From Pseudonocardia lacus (GTDB lineage Bacteria; Actinomycetota; Actinomycetes; Mycobacteriales; Pseudonocardiaceae), in the NCBI RefSeq assembly GCF_018531445.1, contig NZ_JAHDTH010000026.1:1-36277 (forward strand): a stretch of DNA of 36,277 nucleotides, in the 5' to 3' direction. The notes under the pieces are model-generated. The model was given only the letters and a program-made list of their open reading frames with translations, made no database searches and had not been told where the DNA came from. This document shows, in pieces, positions 1-8,079 of the stretch. Every line of letters begins with the position of its first letter. Positions within the stretch are counted from its first letter, which is position 1. The position numbers and the translations under genes were made by a program.

Positions 1-2497
1 GGGACGGCGCGCCCACGTCGACGCTCGCGGCCCCGCGGTCGGCGCGCTCGTCGCCGTCGCCGCGCCGGTTGCGCCCGCGCGATCGGCGGCCGCTCTCCCG
101 CTCGGGGCGGCGCTCGCGCCCGTTCTCGCCGCGCCCGTTGTTCTGGCCGCTGTCCTTGCCGCTGTCCTTGCCGCTGTCCTTGCCGTTGTCCCTGCCGGAC
201 TCGCGGGCGGGAGCCTCGCCGACCGGGTCGACGCTCACGACCACGCCACGGCCCCGGCAGTGCTCGCACGGCGTGGAGAAGTGCTCCAGCAGCCCGCCGC
301 CGACCCGCTTGCGGGTCATCTGCACCAGGCCCAGCGAGGTGACCTCGGCGACCTGGTGGCGGGTGCGGTCGCGCGCCAGGCACTCGGTGAGCCTGCGCAG
401 GACGAGGTCGCGGTTGGCCTCGAGCACCATGTCGATGAAGTCGATGACGATGATGCCGCCGATGTCGCGCAGCCGCAGCTGGCGCACGACCTCCTCGGCC
501 GCCTCCAGGTTGTTGCGGGTGACGGTCTCCTCGAGGTTGCCGCCGGACCCGGTGAACTTGCCGGTGTTGACGTCGATGACGGTCATCGCCTCGGTGCGGT
601 CGATCACCAGCGTGCCGCCGGAGGGCAGCCAGACCTTGCGGTCGAGCGCCTTGAGCAGCTGCTCGTCGATCCGGTACTCGGCGAAGACGTCGGTCGGGCC
701 GACGTGGCGGTGCAGCCGGCCGGCCAGCTCGGGCGCGACGTGGCCGACGTAGCCCTGCAGCGTCTCCCAGGCCTCGTCGCCCTCCACGACCAGCCGCGAG
801 AAGTCCTCGTTGAACTGGTCGCGCACGACCTTGATGAGCAGGTCGGGCTCCTCGTAGAGCAGCACCGGGGCCTTGGGCTTGCTCGGGCCGGTGGCCTCCG
901 CCTTGCCCTTGATGATCTCCCACTGCGCCTGCAGCCTGCGCACGTCGCGTTCGAGGGCCTCGTGGCTCACGCCCTCCGAGGCCGTCCGGATGATCACCCC
1001 GGCCTCGCTGGGGACGATCTCCTTGAGCATGTCCTTGAGCCGCTTGCGCTCGACGTCGGGCAGCTTGCGGCTGATCCCGGCCGCGCCGCCGGAGGGCACG
1101 TAGACCAGGAACCGGCCGGCCAGGCTGATCTGCGTGGTCAGCCGGGCACCCTTGTGCCCGACCGGGTCCTTGGTGACCTGGACCAGGACGCTGTCGCCGC
1201 TGGACAGGGCCTGCTCGATGCGCCGGGCCTTGCCGCCGAGGCCGGCGGCGTCCCAGTCGACCTCGCCGGCGTAGAGGACCGCGTTGCGGCCCCGGCCGAT
1301 GTCGACGAACGCCGCCTCCATGCTGGGCAGCACGTTCTGCACGCGGCCGAGGTAGATGTTGCCGACCATGGACGGCCCGGCGCCGCCCTGCCCGCCGCCG
1401 ACGTCGGCGACGAAGTGCTCGACCAGGATGTCGTCCTCCAGCACGCCGATCTCGACGCGCTGGCCGCGCTCGCGGATGACCATCGTGCGGTCGACCGACT
1501 CGCGCCGGGCCAGGAACTCGGCCTCGGTGAGGATCGGCACGCGGCGGCGACCGGCGTCGCGGCCGTCGCGGCGGCGCTGGCGCTTGGCCTCCAGCCGGGT
1601 GGAACCGCGCACGCTCTGCACGCCGTCGCCGCTGTCGGAGCCGGACTCGTCGCGACTGTCCTGGCGGCGGGGCTGGCGGACCTTGGTGACGGTGTTGGGC
1701 GGGTCGACGACGTCGGTCTCGTCGCCGTCGTCGCCACCGCGGCGCCGCCGGCGGCGACGGCGACGGCGCGAGCCGCCCGCATCGCCCTCGGCGTCGTCGG
1801 CGGCGTCGTCGCCGTCCTCGGAATCCGCGTCGGCGGACTCGCCGGCGGCCGCCTCGGTCTCGTCGCCCACGTCCTCGTCGGTGGGCTCGTCGGTGCCGTC
1901 CTCGGCGCCGTCGTCGCCACCGCGGCCACGGCCGCGACCGCGACGACCCCGACGGCGGCGACGGCGGGTGCCGTCGTCGTCGATGTCCTCACCGGGACGG
2001 TCGGTGTCGATGTCGTCGGTGTCGACCTCGTCGGCGTCGACGTCGTCGACCGCGACGTCCTCGTCGGGCTCGGGGGCGACGTCGACGACCGGCTCGGGCG
2101 CGCGCCTGCGCCGCGACGGGCGCGTGGGCGGCTGGAACAGCGGCGTCGGAGGGGCGAACACGGGCGCCAGCGACGGCGCCACCCCCGCCGCCACCTCGGG
2201 CGCGGGGGGCTCGACCGCCGGCTCGGCGACCGGCTCCGCGGTGATCTCGACCACCTCGGGAACCGCGGCGACCGGGACGTCGGGCGCCAGCGCCGCGATC
2301 ACCCGCTCGGCGGCCGAGCGGTCGACGCTGGACTGGGCGCTGCGCACCTCGACACCGAGGTCGTTCAGCGCGGCCATCACCTCGCGACTGGTCCGGGAGA
2401 TCATCCGGGCCAGCGCGTGCACCCGCATCCGTTCGGGCAGATCGGGTACTCCGACGGGCCCGCCGGTGCTCCCGGCGGGCGGCTCGTTATTCGACAT
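1..2497 (-). CDS. rne: Ribonuclease E/G, C-terminus cut by window edge
   Basis: Endoribonuclease of the RNase E/G family, acting in mRNA decay and rRNA processing. The frame is open from an ATG at 2497 to the window edge (832 codons seen), so the true C-terminus lies outside. Residues 1 to about 330 are a low-complexity, probably disordered arm with Asp/Glu-rich and Arg-rich blocks. An S1-like RNA-binding segment begins near residue 345. The catalytic pair is visible as DVNTGKFTG (Asp642) and IDFIDM (Asp686), matching E. coli Asp303 and Asp346. A Zn-link type CEHC (Cys744, Cys747) follows. After it comes a polar tail with a triple GKDS repeat and Arg-rich sequence. A GGAGGAG ribosome-binding site lies just upstream of the ATG. 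The position next to DUF2344 and TIGR03960 genes is typical of actinobacteria, where rplU-rpmA-obg usually follow rne. Confidence 0.95.
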   Translation of the reverse strand, partial: MSNNEPPAGSTGGPVGVPDLPERMRVHALARMISRTSREVMAALNDLGVEVRSAQSSVDRSAAERVIAALAPDVPVAAVPEVVEITAEPVAEPAVEPPAPEVAAGVAPSLAPVFAPPTPLFQPPTRPSRRRRAPEPVVDVAPEPDEDVAVDDVDADEVDTDDIDTDRPGEDIDDDGTRRRRRRGRRGRGRGRGGDDGAEDGTDEPTDEDVGDETEAAAGESADADSEDGDDAADDAEGDAGGSRRRRRRRRRRGGDDGDETDVVDPPNTVTKVRQPRRQDSRDESGSDSGDGVQSVRGSTRLEAKRQRRRDGRDAGRRRVPILTEAEFLARRESVDRTMVIRERGQRVEIGVLEDDILVEHFVADVGGGQGGAGPSMVGNIYLGRVQNVLPSMEAAFVDIGRGRNAVLYAGEVDWDAAGLGGKARRIEQALSSGDSVLVQVTKDPVGHKGARLTTQISLAGRFLVYVPSGGAAGISRKLPDVERKRLKDMLKEIVPSEAGVIIRTASEGVSHEALERDVRRLQAQWEIIKGKAEATGPSKPKAPVLLYEEPDLLIKVVRDQFNEDFSRLVVEGDEAWETLQGYVGHVAPELAGRLHRHVGPTDVFAEYRIDEQLLKALDRKVWLPSGGTLVIDRTEAMTVIDVNTGKFTGSGGNLEETVTRNNLEAAEEVVRQLRLRDIGGIIVIDFIDMVLEANRDLVLRRLTECLARDRTRHQVAEVTSLGLVQMTRKRVGGGLLEHFSTPCEHCRGRGVVVSVDPVGEAPARESGRDNGKDSGKDSGKDSGQNNGRGENGRERRPERESGRRSRGRNRRGDGDERADRGAASVDVGAPS
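150..188. repeat. Short in-frame tandem repeat inside rne
   Basis: About three near-identical 12-bp units (cttgccgctgtc type) lie head to tail. On the minus strand they encode GKDS repeated three times, in the linker after the Zn-link cysteines. This is a low-complexity coding repeat that may vary in copy number between strains. Confidence 0.7.
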
Positions 2498-2674
2498 CCA
2501 ACTCCTCCGCCCCCGGGCGCCTCCGGGTGAGGAGGCGGCCGCGCAGGGGCACGTGCAGTTCTCCCTCCGCGCGGTGCGCGCAGGGCAATCCTTCGTCCCA
2601 GCCGCCCCGGGGGGCGGATCGTCCTCGACGCCGTGCGGCCACCGGTAGGGGCCCGGTGTGAACCGACCGCCTGA
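2498..2674. other. Spacer upstream of rne
   Basis: A 177-bp GC-rich gap between the DUF2344 stop and the rne ATG. The only clear element is the rne ribosome-binding site (GGAGGAG on the minus strand, around 2503-2510). No convincing promoter hexamers or RNA gene were seen. It could serve as a long 5' leader for rne, as other bacteria use for RNase E autoregulation, but that is speculation. Confidence 0.4.
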
Positions 2675-3478
2675 TCAGCCCCGGGTGGTGACCCGGTCCG
2701 AACCGAGAGGGTCGGCCAGGGCGCCACGATGGTCGAGCAGTCCCTGAGCCATCCGGGTCGCCTTCGCGGGGGCCGGCGGCCTGAGGCCTGCGACAACATC
2801 GAGGGCGCCCAACACGTCGTCGGGTCGAACGGCGGGTGTCGTCTGCCGTACGACCGCGGTCATTATCGCACAGGTTGGGCCCGCACCGGGGTGTCCGTCC
2901 GGTGGCACCGTGTCCACCGGCGCGTCGCCCGGGCCCGCCCCACCCACCTCCGCACGCACCAGAGCTGCGCGGACGTCGATGTTCCTGCGCCCGGACGGGG
3001 TGACCCGCTCGACGACGAGCGAATCGGTGGCCAGCAGCGCGTCGAGCGCGGCGGCCAGGTCGGCCGACCGCACACCGGGCAGCTCCACGCGCCACCGGCT
3101 GGCGTCGATGCGGTCGGCCAGCCCCTTGCCCTCGGCCACCACCGCGTCGAGCACGTCCAGGCCCGCTGGCAGCGCGGCGTCCAGCGCCGCCGCCAGATCG
3201 GCGGGGTCGACCGGGCGGGTCAGCCCGATCTCGACGTACTCGGCCTCGCTGGCCGACCCGGTCGGGGCGGCCCCGATCCAGGACAGCCGCGGGTGCGGGC
3301 TGAACCCGTGCGAGTGCGCGACCGGCACCGCCGCCCGCCGCACCGCCCGCTCGAAGCTGCGCGCGACGTCGCGGTGCGACAGGAACCGCAGCCGCCCGCG
3401 CTTGGCGAACCGCACACGGACGCGCTGGACCGTGGGCGGTGCGGGGTTGGCGGCCTCTCCCGGCCGGACACGGGCCAT
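2675..3478 (-). CDS. DUF2344 / TIGR03936 radical SAM-associated protein
   Basis: A 267-residue protein of the TIGR03936 (DUF2344) family. The hallmark N-terminal block QRVRVRFAKRGRLRFLSHRD is followed by FERAVRRAAVPVAHSHGFSPHP, then an acidic 'AEYVEIGLTRPVD' segment. Members are encoded beside, and in some genomes fused to, TIGR03960 radical SAM proteins. The biochemical role is unknown; a link to tRNA or rRNA modification is only a guess. The TIGR03960 partner lies just upstream (4213-6180), separated by a GNAT gene. Start: the ATG at 3478 has no Shine-Dalgarno, but TAGGGT (3490 to 3485) sits 6 nt upstream, which suggests a leaderless transcript. The C-terminal 70 residues are Pro/Ala-rich and poorly conserved in appearance. 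Confidence 0.88.
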   Translation of the reverse strand: MARVRPGEAANPAPPTVQRVRVRFAKRGRLRFLSHRDVARSFERAVRRAAVPVAHSHGFSPHPRLSWIGAAPTGSASEAEYVEIGLTRPVDPADLAAALDAALPAGLDVLDAVVAEGKGLADRIDASRWRVELPGVRSADLAAALDALLATDSLVVERVTPSGRRNIDVRAALVRAEVGGAGPGDAPVDTVPPDGHPGAGPTCAIMTAVVRQTTPAVRPDDVLGALDVVAGLRPPAPAKATRMAQGLLDHRGALADPLGSDRVTTRG

Positions 3479-3484
3479 GCCCCC

Positions 3485-3490
3485 ACCCTA
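3485..3490 (-). promoter_or_regulatory. Leaderless -10 box for the DUF2344 gene
   Basis: TAGGGT on the minus strand fits the actinobacterial TANNNT -10 consensus. It ends 6 nt before the ATG at 3478, where no ribosome-binding site is visible. Transcription would therefore begin at or next to the start codon. No clear -35 was seen. Confidence 0.5.
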
Positions 3491-3524
3491 AGGCCCTCCC
3501 GCCGCCCCTCCCCCGCCCCCGCCC

Positions 3525-3672
3525 ACTCTCGTCCGAGAACGGCTCTCGTCCAACGAGCCTGGACGACAGCGGCTCCCGTCCAACGGCCGCACGAGAGTGA
3601 CTCTCGTCCGATGGCGGGGCGAGAGCGGCTCTCGTCCGATGGGGTTGGGCGAAAGCGGCTCTCGTCCAACCC
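3525..3672. repeat. Tandem array of quasi-palindromic CGAGAG...CTCTCG repeats
   Basis: Five to six degenerate copies of a unit resembling CGAGAGCGGCTCTCGTCC followed by AAC or GATGG. The GTCC landmarks fall at 3531, 3548, 3578, 3606, 3634 and 3664, so most copies are spaced 28-30 bp. Each unit is itself a short palindrome (GAGAG-N3-CTCTC). The last copy (3643-3672) can pair with the preceding sequence as an imperfect 15-bp stem. The array occupies the gap after the GNAT stop (3681) and before the DUF2344 start. The same unit recurs as an inverted pair at 20737-20783. Function is unknown; transcription termination or a dispersed palindromic element are the obvious options. Confidence 0.85.
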
Positions 3673-3680
3673 GGGGAGGG

Positions 3681-4226
3681 TCAGCGGGGGCGTTCGGCGG
3701 GCGGGCGGGCCTGCTCCGGCACCGGCGGCGGGGCCAGGGTGGACGGGTCGAGGACGAGCAGCGAGTTGCCCGCCGGGACGAAGCCCTGCCGCAGGTAGAA
3801 CGGGGTGCTCGCGGCGGTGGGCGCGAGTAGCAGCCGGCGGTAGCGCCGGACCCGGGAGTGCTCGATCACCGCGGCCAGCAGCTGGCCGGGCAGGCCCCGG
3901 TCGGCGAACGAGGCCAGCACGAACGCGTTGCCGACGTGCCCGATCCGCCCGCCGCGGGCTCCGGGGCGGGGCATGTGCACGATCTCCACGACGTTGATCG
4001 AGCCGACCGCCGTCCAGCCGCTGCGCTCCGAGCCCACCTCGGCCAGCCAGAACGTCCGCCGCGGCTGCTCCACGCGCCACCACTGGGCGAAGGTCGCCTC
4101 GAACCCCGGGTCGTCGACCGGTTCGCCGGTGCGCTCCTCCAGCCAGGCGCGGCGGAGCTTGGCGAGCGCGGTGACGTCGCGCTCGTCGGCGACCCGGATC
4201 GTGACCGGTGGATCAGCCACCCGCAC
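3681..4226 (-). CDS. GNAT family N-acetyltransferase
   Basis: A 181-residue protein with the GNAT fold signature. The N-terminal TIRVADERDVTALAKLRRAW strand-helix is followed by a central beta region (residues 58-82). The acetyl-CoA loop is near RGLPGQLL (residues 110-117), and FYLRQGF (143-149) is typical of the last strand-helix. The substrate cannot be read from sequence. The GTG start at 4226 is preceded by GGAGG at a good distance and overlaps the end of the radical SAM gene by 14 nt, implying co-transcription. The C-terminus is Pro/Arg-rich. It lies between the TIGR03960 and DUF2344 genes, which are normally neighbours, so it may be a later insertion or a modifier in the same pathway. 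Confidence 0.85.
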   Translation of the reverse strand: MRVADPPVTIRVADERDVTALAKLRRAWLEERTGEPVDDPGFEATFAQWWRVEQPRRTFWLAEVGSERSGWTAVGSINVVEIVHMPRPGARGGRIGHVGNAFVLASFADRGLPGQLLAAVIEHSRVRRYRRLLLAPTAASTPFYLRQGFVPAGNSLLVLDPSTLAPPPVPEQARPPAERPR

Positions 4227-6180
4227 TCGCGCCTCCGTCGGTCGGTCCCCTGCCGACCCCTCCGACGACGGTCAGCGGGATCAGCGTGGTGCCGCTCGGG
4301 CCGACCTCGATGTCGGTGCCCGTCGACGGGCACACGCCGCAGTCGAAGCACGGGGTCCAGCGGCAGTCGTCCTGTTCGGTACCCGAGAGGGCGTCCTGCC
4401 AGTCGTCCCACAGCCAGTCGCGGTCGAGGCCGGAGTCGAGGTGGTCCCACGGGAGGACCTCGTCGCGGTCGCGCTCGCGGGTGGTGAACCACTCCAGGGA
4501 CACCCCGAGCGGCTCCAGTTCAGCCCGCGCAGCAGCGGTCCAGCGGTCGTAGGAGAAGTGCTCGCTCCAGCCGTCGAAGCGCCCGCCCTCGCGCCAGACC
4601 CGCTCGATCACCCGGCCGACCCGGCGGTCGCCGCGGGCCAGCAGCCCTTCGATCAGCGAGGGGCGGCCGTCGTGGTAGCGCATGCCGATGTTGCGGCCCA
4701 GCTTGCGGTTGCTGTTGACGGCGTCGCGCAGCTTGCGCAGCCGCTCGTCGACGACGTCGGGGTGGGCCTGCGCGGCCCACTGGAACGGCGTGTGCGGCTT
4801 GGGCACGAACCCGCCGATGGAGATCGTGCAGCGCACGTCGTTGCGCCCGGAGGCGGCCCGCCCGGCCTGGATGACCCGGTGCGCCATGCCGGCGATCTCC
4901 AGGACGTCCTCGTCCTCCTCGGTCGGCAGGCCGCACATGAAGTAGAGCTTGACCTGCTTCCAGCCCTGCGCGAACGCCTCGGAGACGGTGCGGATGAGGT
5001 CGTCCTCGGAGACCATCTTGTTGATCACGCGGCGGATCCGCTCCGACCCGCCCTCCGGGGCGAACGTGAGCCCGGAGCGCCTGCCGTTGCGGCTGATCTC
5101 GTTGGCGAGGTCGATGTTGAACGCGTCGACGCGCGTCGACGGCAGCGACAGGCCCGTGTTGGTGCCCTCGTAGCGGTCGGCCAGGCCCTTGGTGATCTCG
5201 GCGATCTCCGAGTGGTCCGCGCTGGACAGCGACAGCAGGCCCACCTCGTCGAAGCCGCTGGCCCGCACGGCGGCGTCGACCATCTCGCCGATGCCGCGCA
5301 GCGACCGCTCGCGGACCGGGCGGGTGATCATGCCGGCCTGGCAGAACCGGCAGCCCCGGGTGCAGCCCCGGAAGATCTCCACGCTGGCCCGCTCGTGCAC
5401 GGTCTCGGCCAGCGGCACCAGCGGCGCCTTCGGGTAGGGCCAGGAGTCCAGGTCCGACGTCGTGCGCTTGGTGACCGACACCGGGGCGCCCTCCCGCGGG
5501 CGGACGGCGGCGATGCCGCCATCCGGCGCGTACTCGACCTCGTACATCGAGGGCACGTAGCAGCCGTCGTGGGCGGCGAGGCGGGCCAGCAGCTCGGCGC
5601 GGCCGCCCGGGCGGCCCTGCGCCTTCCAGTCGCGGACGACGTCGGTGATCTCGCCGACCACCTCCTCGCCGTCGCCCAGCGCGGCCACGTCGACGAAGTC
5701 GGCGATCGGCTCCGGGTTGAACGCGGCGTGCCCGCCGGCCACGACGACCGGGTGCTCGTCGGTGCGGTCGACCGCGTGCAGCGGGATGCCGGCGAGGTCG
5801 AGCGCGGTGAGCAGGTTGGTGTAGCCGAGCTCGGTGGCGAAGCTGACGCCCAGCAGGTCGAACGCGCCCAGCGGGCGGTGCCCGTCGACGGTGAACGCGG
5901 GCACGGCGTGCTCGCGCATCAGCGCCTCGAGGTCGGGCCAGACCGCGTAGCAGCGCTCGGCCAGCGCGTCGGCCCGCTCGTTGAGCACCTCGTAGAGGAT
6001 CATGACGCCCTGGTTGGGCAGCCCCACCTCGTACGCGTCGGGGTACATGAGGGCCCACCGCACCGCGGCCGACTCCCAGTCCTTGAGCTGCGCGTTCAGC
6101 TCACCGCCGACGTACTGCACGGGCTTGGACACGCGCGGCAGGAGCGGTTCGAGGTCGGCGAACACGGACGGAGCTGTCAC
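4213..6180 (-). CDS. TIGR03960 family B12-binding radical SAM protein
   Basis: A 655-residue radical SAM enzyme of the TIGR03960 family. The start region reads VFADLEPLLPRVSKPVQYVGG, diagnostic for the family. An N-terminal cobalamin-binding-like domain covers roughly residues 40-200. The [4Fe-4S]/SAM motif is CTRGCRFC (Cys273, Cys277, Cys280), followed by the barrel with FAPEGGSERIRRVINK. The C-terminus carries a Cys cluster (CRWTPCFDCGVCP, around residues 608-622) that may bind another Fe-S cluster or zinc. The reaction is unknown. The start is taken as GTG at 6180, because TACCCT (6194 to 6189) lies 8 nt upstream and no Shine-Dalgarno is seen. The upstream extension of the open frame lacks family similarity. 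The partner DUF2344 protein is encoded at 2675-3478. Confidence 0.93.
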   Translation of the reverse strand: MTAPSVFADLEPLLPRVSKPVQYVGGELNAQLKDWESAAVRWALMYPDAYEVGLPNQGVMILYEVLNERADALAERCYAVWPDLEALMREHAVPAFTVDGHRPLGAFDLLGVSFATELGYTNLLTALDLAGIPLHAVDRTDEHPVVVAGGHAAFNPEPIADFVDVAALGDGEEVVGEITDVVRDWKAQGRPGGRAELLARLAAHDGCYVPSMYEVEYAPDGGIAAVRPREGAPVSVTKRTTSDLDSWPYPKAPLVPLAETVHERASVEIFRGCTRGCRFCQAGMITRPVRERSLRGIGEMVDAAVRASGFDEVGLLSLSSADHSEIAEITKGLADRYEGTNTGLSLPSTRVDAFNIDLANEISRNGRRSGLTFAPEGGSERIRRVINKMVSEDDLIRTVSEAFAQGWKQVKLYFMCGLPTEEDEDVLEIAGMAHRVIQAGRAASGRNDVRCTISIGGFVPKPHTPFQWAAQAHPDVVDERLRKLRDAVNSNRKLGRNIGMRYHDGRPSLIEGLLARGDRRVGRVIERVWREGGRFDGWSEHFSYDRWTAAARAELEPLGVSLEWFTTRERDRDEVLPWDHLDSGLDRDWLWDDWQDALSGTEQDDCRWTPCFDCGVCPSTGTDIEVGPSGTTLIPLTVVGGVGRGPTDGGASAGG

Positions 6181-6188
6181 GCTGCGCC

Positions 6189-6194
6189 AGGGTA
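6189..6194 (-). promoter_or_regulatory. Leaderless -10 box for the TIGR03960 gene
   Basis: TACCCT on the minus strand matches TANNNT and ends 8 nt before the GTG at 6180. There is no Shine-Dalgarno. This supports a leaderless mRNA and the chosen start. Confidence 0.5.
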
Positions 6195-6257
6195 GCCCCA
6201 CCCGGGTGGGCGCCCTGTGAGCGCCCGCCGGACGGACCACTGCGCTGCGTCGAGCGG

Positions 6258-7133
6258 CTACCCGAGCCCCGCCGCCCGCAGCGCCTGGCGGACCGTCTCG
6301 TGGTGGGCCGGGTCCAGCGGCACCAGCGGCAGCCGGATGCCGGCCTCGCACAGCCCCAGCTCGGCCAGCGCCCACTTGACCGGGATCGGGTTCGGGTCGG
6401 TGAACAGGGCGCTGTGCAGCGCGGCCAGCTTCGCGTCCAGCTCGGCCGCGCCCTCCGCGTCGCCGGCCAGGGCCGCCGCGCACATCCGGGCCATCAGCTC
6501 CGGGGCGACGTTGGCCGTCACCGAGATGGTGCCGTGGAAGCCGGCCAGGATCGACTCCCGGACCGTGGCGTCGTCGCCGGAGTACAGCGCGAAGTCGTCC
6601 AGGTCCAGCGCCACCAGGTCGCGGACCCGGTCGAGGGTGCCCAGCGCCTCCTTCAGCCCGACGATGTTGGGCACCGCGGCGAGCCGCTCGACGGTGGCGG
6701 GCAGCATGTCGCAGCCGGTGCGGGCGGGCACGTTGTAGAGGACCTGCGGCAGCTCGACGGCCTCGGCGACGGCCTTGAAGTGCCGGTACAGGCCCTCCTG
6801 GGGCGGCTTGTTGTAGTACGGGGTGACCAGCAGGGCGGCGTCGGCCCCGGCGGCCTTGGCGGCCTCGGTGAGGTGGATGGCCTCGGCCGTGCTGTTGGCG
6901 CCGGTGCCGGCGATCACCGGGACGCGCCCGCTCACCACCTGCACCGTGTTGCGGATGACGTCGGTGTGCTCGGACACGTCCAGCGTGGCCGACTCGCCGG
7001 TCGTGCCGACCGAGACGATAGCGGCCGTGCCCGCCTCGACCACGCGGTCGGTGAGCTTGGCCAGCGCCTCGTGGTCGACCGCGCCGTCCTCGCGCATCGG
7101 GGTGACCAGGGCGACGATGCTGCCGGTGATCAT
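6258..7133 (-). CDS. dapA: 4-hydroxy-tetrahydrodipicolinate synthase, proteobacterial type
   Basis: Condenses pyruvate with aspartate semialdehyde in the diaminopimelate/lysine pathway (cytoplasmic). The 291-residue protein keeps exact E. coli DapA numbering: Thr44-Thr45 in GTTGES, Tyr107 in TPYYN, Tyr133 in LYNVP, Arg138 and the Schiff-base Lys161 in VGLKEA. Long blocks (SVGTTGESATL, VPVIAGTGAN, FTDPNPIPVKWA) resemble the enterobacterial enzyme much more than the usual actinobacterial DapA as I recall it. The ATG at 7133 follows a GAGGAGG site. It stands alone, without dapB, thyX or RNase J genes nearby. It may be a second, horizontally acquired copy or an NAL/DHDPS-superfamily aldolase with another substrate, although the catalytic set favours true DapA. 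Confidence 0.92.
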   Translation of the reverse strand: MITGSIVALVTPMREDGAVDHEALAKLTDRVVEAGTAAIVSVGTTGESATLDVSEHTDVIRNTVQVVSGRVPVIAGTGANSTAEAIHLTEAAKAAGADAALLVTPYYNKPPQEGLYRHFKAVAEAVELPQVLYNVPARTGCDMLPATVERLAAVPNIVGLKEALGTLDRVRDLVALDLDDFALYSGDDATVRESILAGFHGTISVTANVAPELMARMCAAALAGDAEGAAELDAKLAALHSALFTDPNPIPVKWALAELGLCEAGIRLPLVPLDPAHHETVRQALRAAGLG

Positions 7134-7225
7134 GGGGTCCTCCTCGACCGCGGCCGGGGGTGCGGTCGCCTGGAACCCTACGGCCGATCCGGCCGCCGGC
7201 CGACCCCCTGTGATGGGCTCGCGGC

Positions 7226-8017
7226 TCAGCCGAACGCGGCCCGGGCGCGGTTGCCCGAGCTGCTGACCCGGCGGGCCAGCGCGGCCAGGGTGACCACGAT
7301 CGCGAGCACCGCGACCCCGGTCACGGCGACCGGCCGGTCGTTGAGCGCGATGCCGGCCAGCGCCCAGATCACGGCGGCGGCGTACCCGACGACCGCCGTG
7401 CCCGAGATGACCACCCAGCCGACGATGGCCGCGGCGATCAGCAGCACGACGACCGCGGCCACGGTGGCCAGGGCGCCCTCGCCGGGCAGGCCGGCCCACA
7501 CGCCGGTGGCCGCGGTGCCGAGCACCGTCGCGACGGAGACCCACCCGGTGTAGACGGCGACGGTGCCGCGCAGCACGACCCGCTCCACGACGTCGGTGGC
7601 CGGGGTGCGGCTGAGCTTGCCGAACACCACGGCCAGGGTGACCAGCAGACCGATGATCATCACCTCGGCCAGCGGCAGCCAGCGGGCCGCGAACGACAGG
7701 ATCCAGCCGGCGTTGAACACCGCCGACGCCGCCATCCACCAGCCCGTCTCGCGGTGCACGGCGCGCCGGCGCTGGGCGGGCAGCAGCTGGTAGACGGCGT
7801 AGGCGAGGAAGCCGGTGTAGATCAACCCCCAGATGGCGAACGCCCATCCGGCGGCCAGCAGCGGGGTCGGGTAGTCGCGGGCGACGTCGCCGACGGAGTC
7901 GCCCGCACCGCCGATGCCGCCGATCCCCGAGATCACCACCTGGACCACCGCCAGCACGGCCACCACCGCGCTGCGGATGATGTCGGTGGTGGCGGAGCGT
8001 TGCGAGGTGACCGTCAT
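7226..8017 (-). CDS. TspO/MBR-related tryptophan-rich membrane protein
   Basis: A 263-residue integral membrane protein with about eight hydrophobic segments (near residues 15-33, 52-76, 92-111, 115-134, 150-171, 182-203, 207-225 and 230-248). The stretch PTPLLAAGWAFAIWGLIYTG and the later AVFNAGWILSFAARWLPLAEV are typical of proteins annotated as tryptophan-rich sensory proteins distantly related to TspO. It is longer than classical TspO (about 160 residues), so porphyrin or tetrapyrrole binding should not be assumed. The ATG at 8017 lies 62 nt downstream of the ABC permease stop, so it may be the last gene of the exporter operon. Function is unknown. Confidence 0.7.
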   Translation of the reverse strand: MTVTSQRSATTDIIRSAVVAVLAVVQVVISGIGGIGGAGDSVGDVARDYPTPLLAAGWAFAIWGLIYTGFLAYAVYQLLPAQRRRAVHRETGWWMAASAVFNAGWILSFAARWLPLAEVMIIGLLVTLAVVFGKLSRTPATDVVERVVLRGTVAVYTGWVSVATVLGTAATGVWAGLPGEGALATVAAVVVLLIAAAIVGWVVISGTAVVGYAAAVIWALAGIALNDRPVAVTGVAVLAIVVTLAALARRVSSSGNRARAAFG

Positions 8018-8079
8018 GGAGTCATTGTCCCCGCGCACGGCACAACCGGCCACACGAGCGCGGCGGCGCCCGTGCGCGG

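Noticed and set aside
1500-2450. Pseudogene or frameshift in the N-terminal half of RNase E/G
   Set aside because: The low-complexity charged sequence looks odd, but the frame is continuous from the ATG at 2497 and such arms are normal for actinobacterial RNase E.
260-2530. Plus-strand open frame of 756 codons
   Set aside because: It is the shadow of the minus-strand RNase E/G gene in high-GC DNA. Its product is His/Asp/Leu/Val low-complexity, while the minus strand shows conserved catalytic motifs.
3525-3672. CRISPR array
   Set aside because: Repeat units are adjacent, degenerate and self-palindromic. There are no unique spacers of even length and no cas genes in the window.
6181-6483. N-terminal extension of the TIGR03960 protein
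   Set aside because: The extra 101 codons are Arg/Gly/Ala-rich and overlap dapA on the same strand in another frame. Family similarity begins at VFADLEPLLP.
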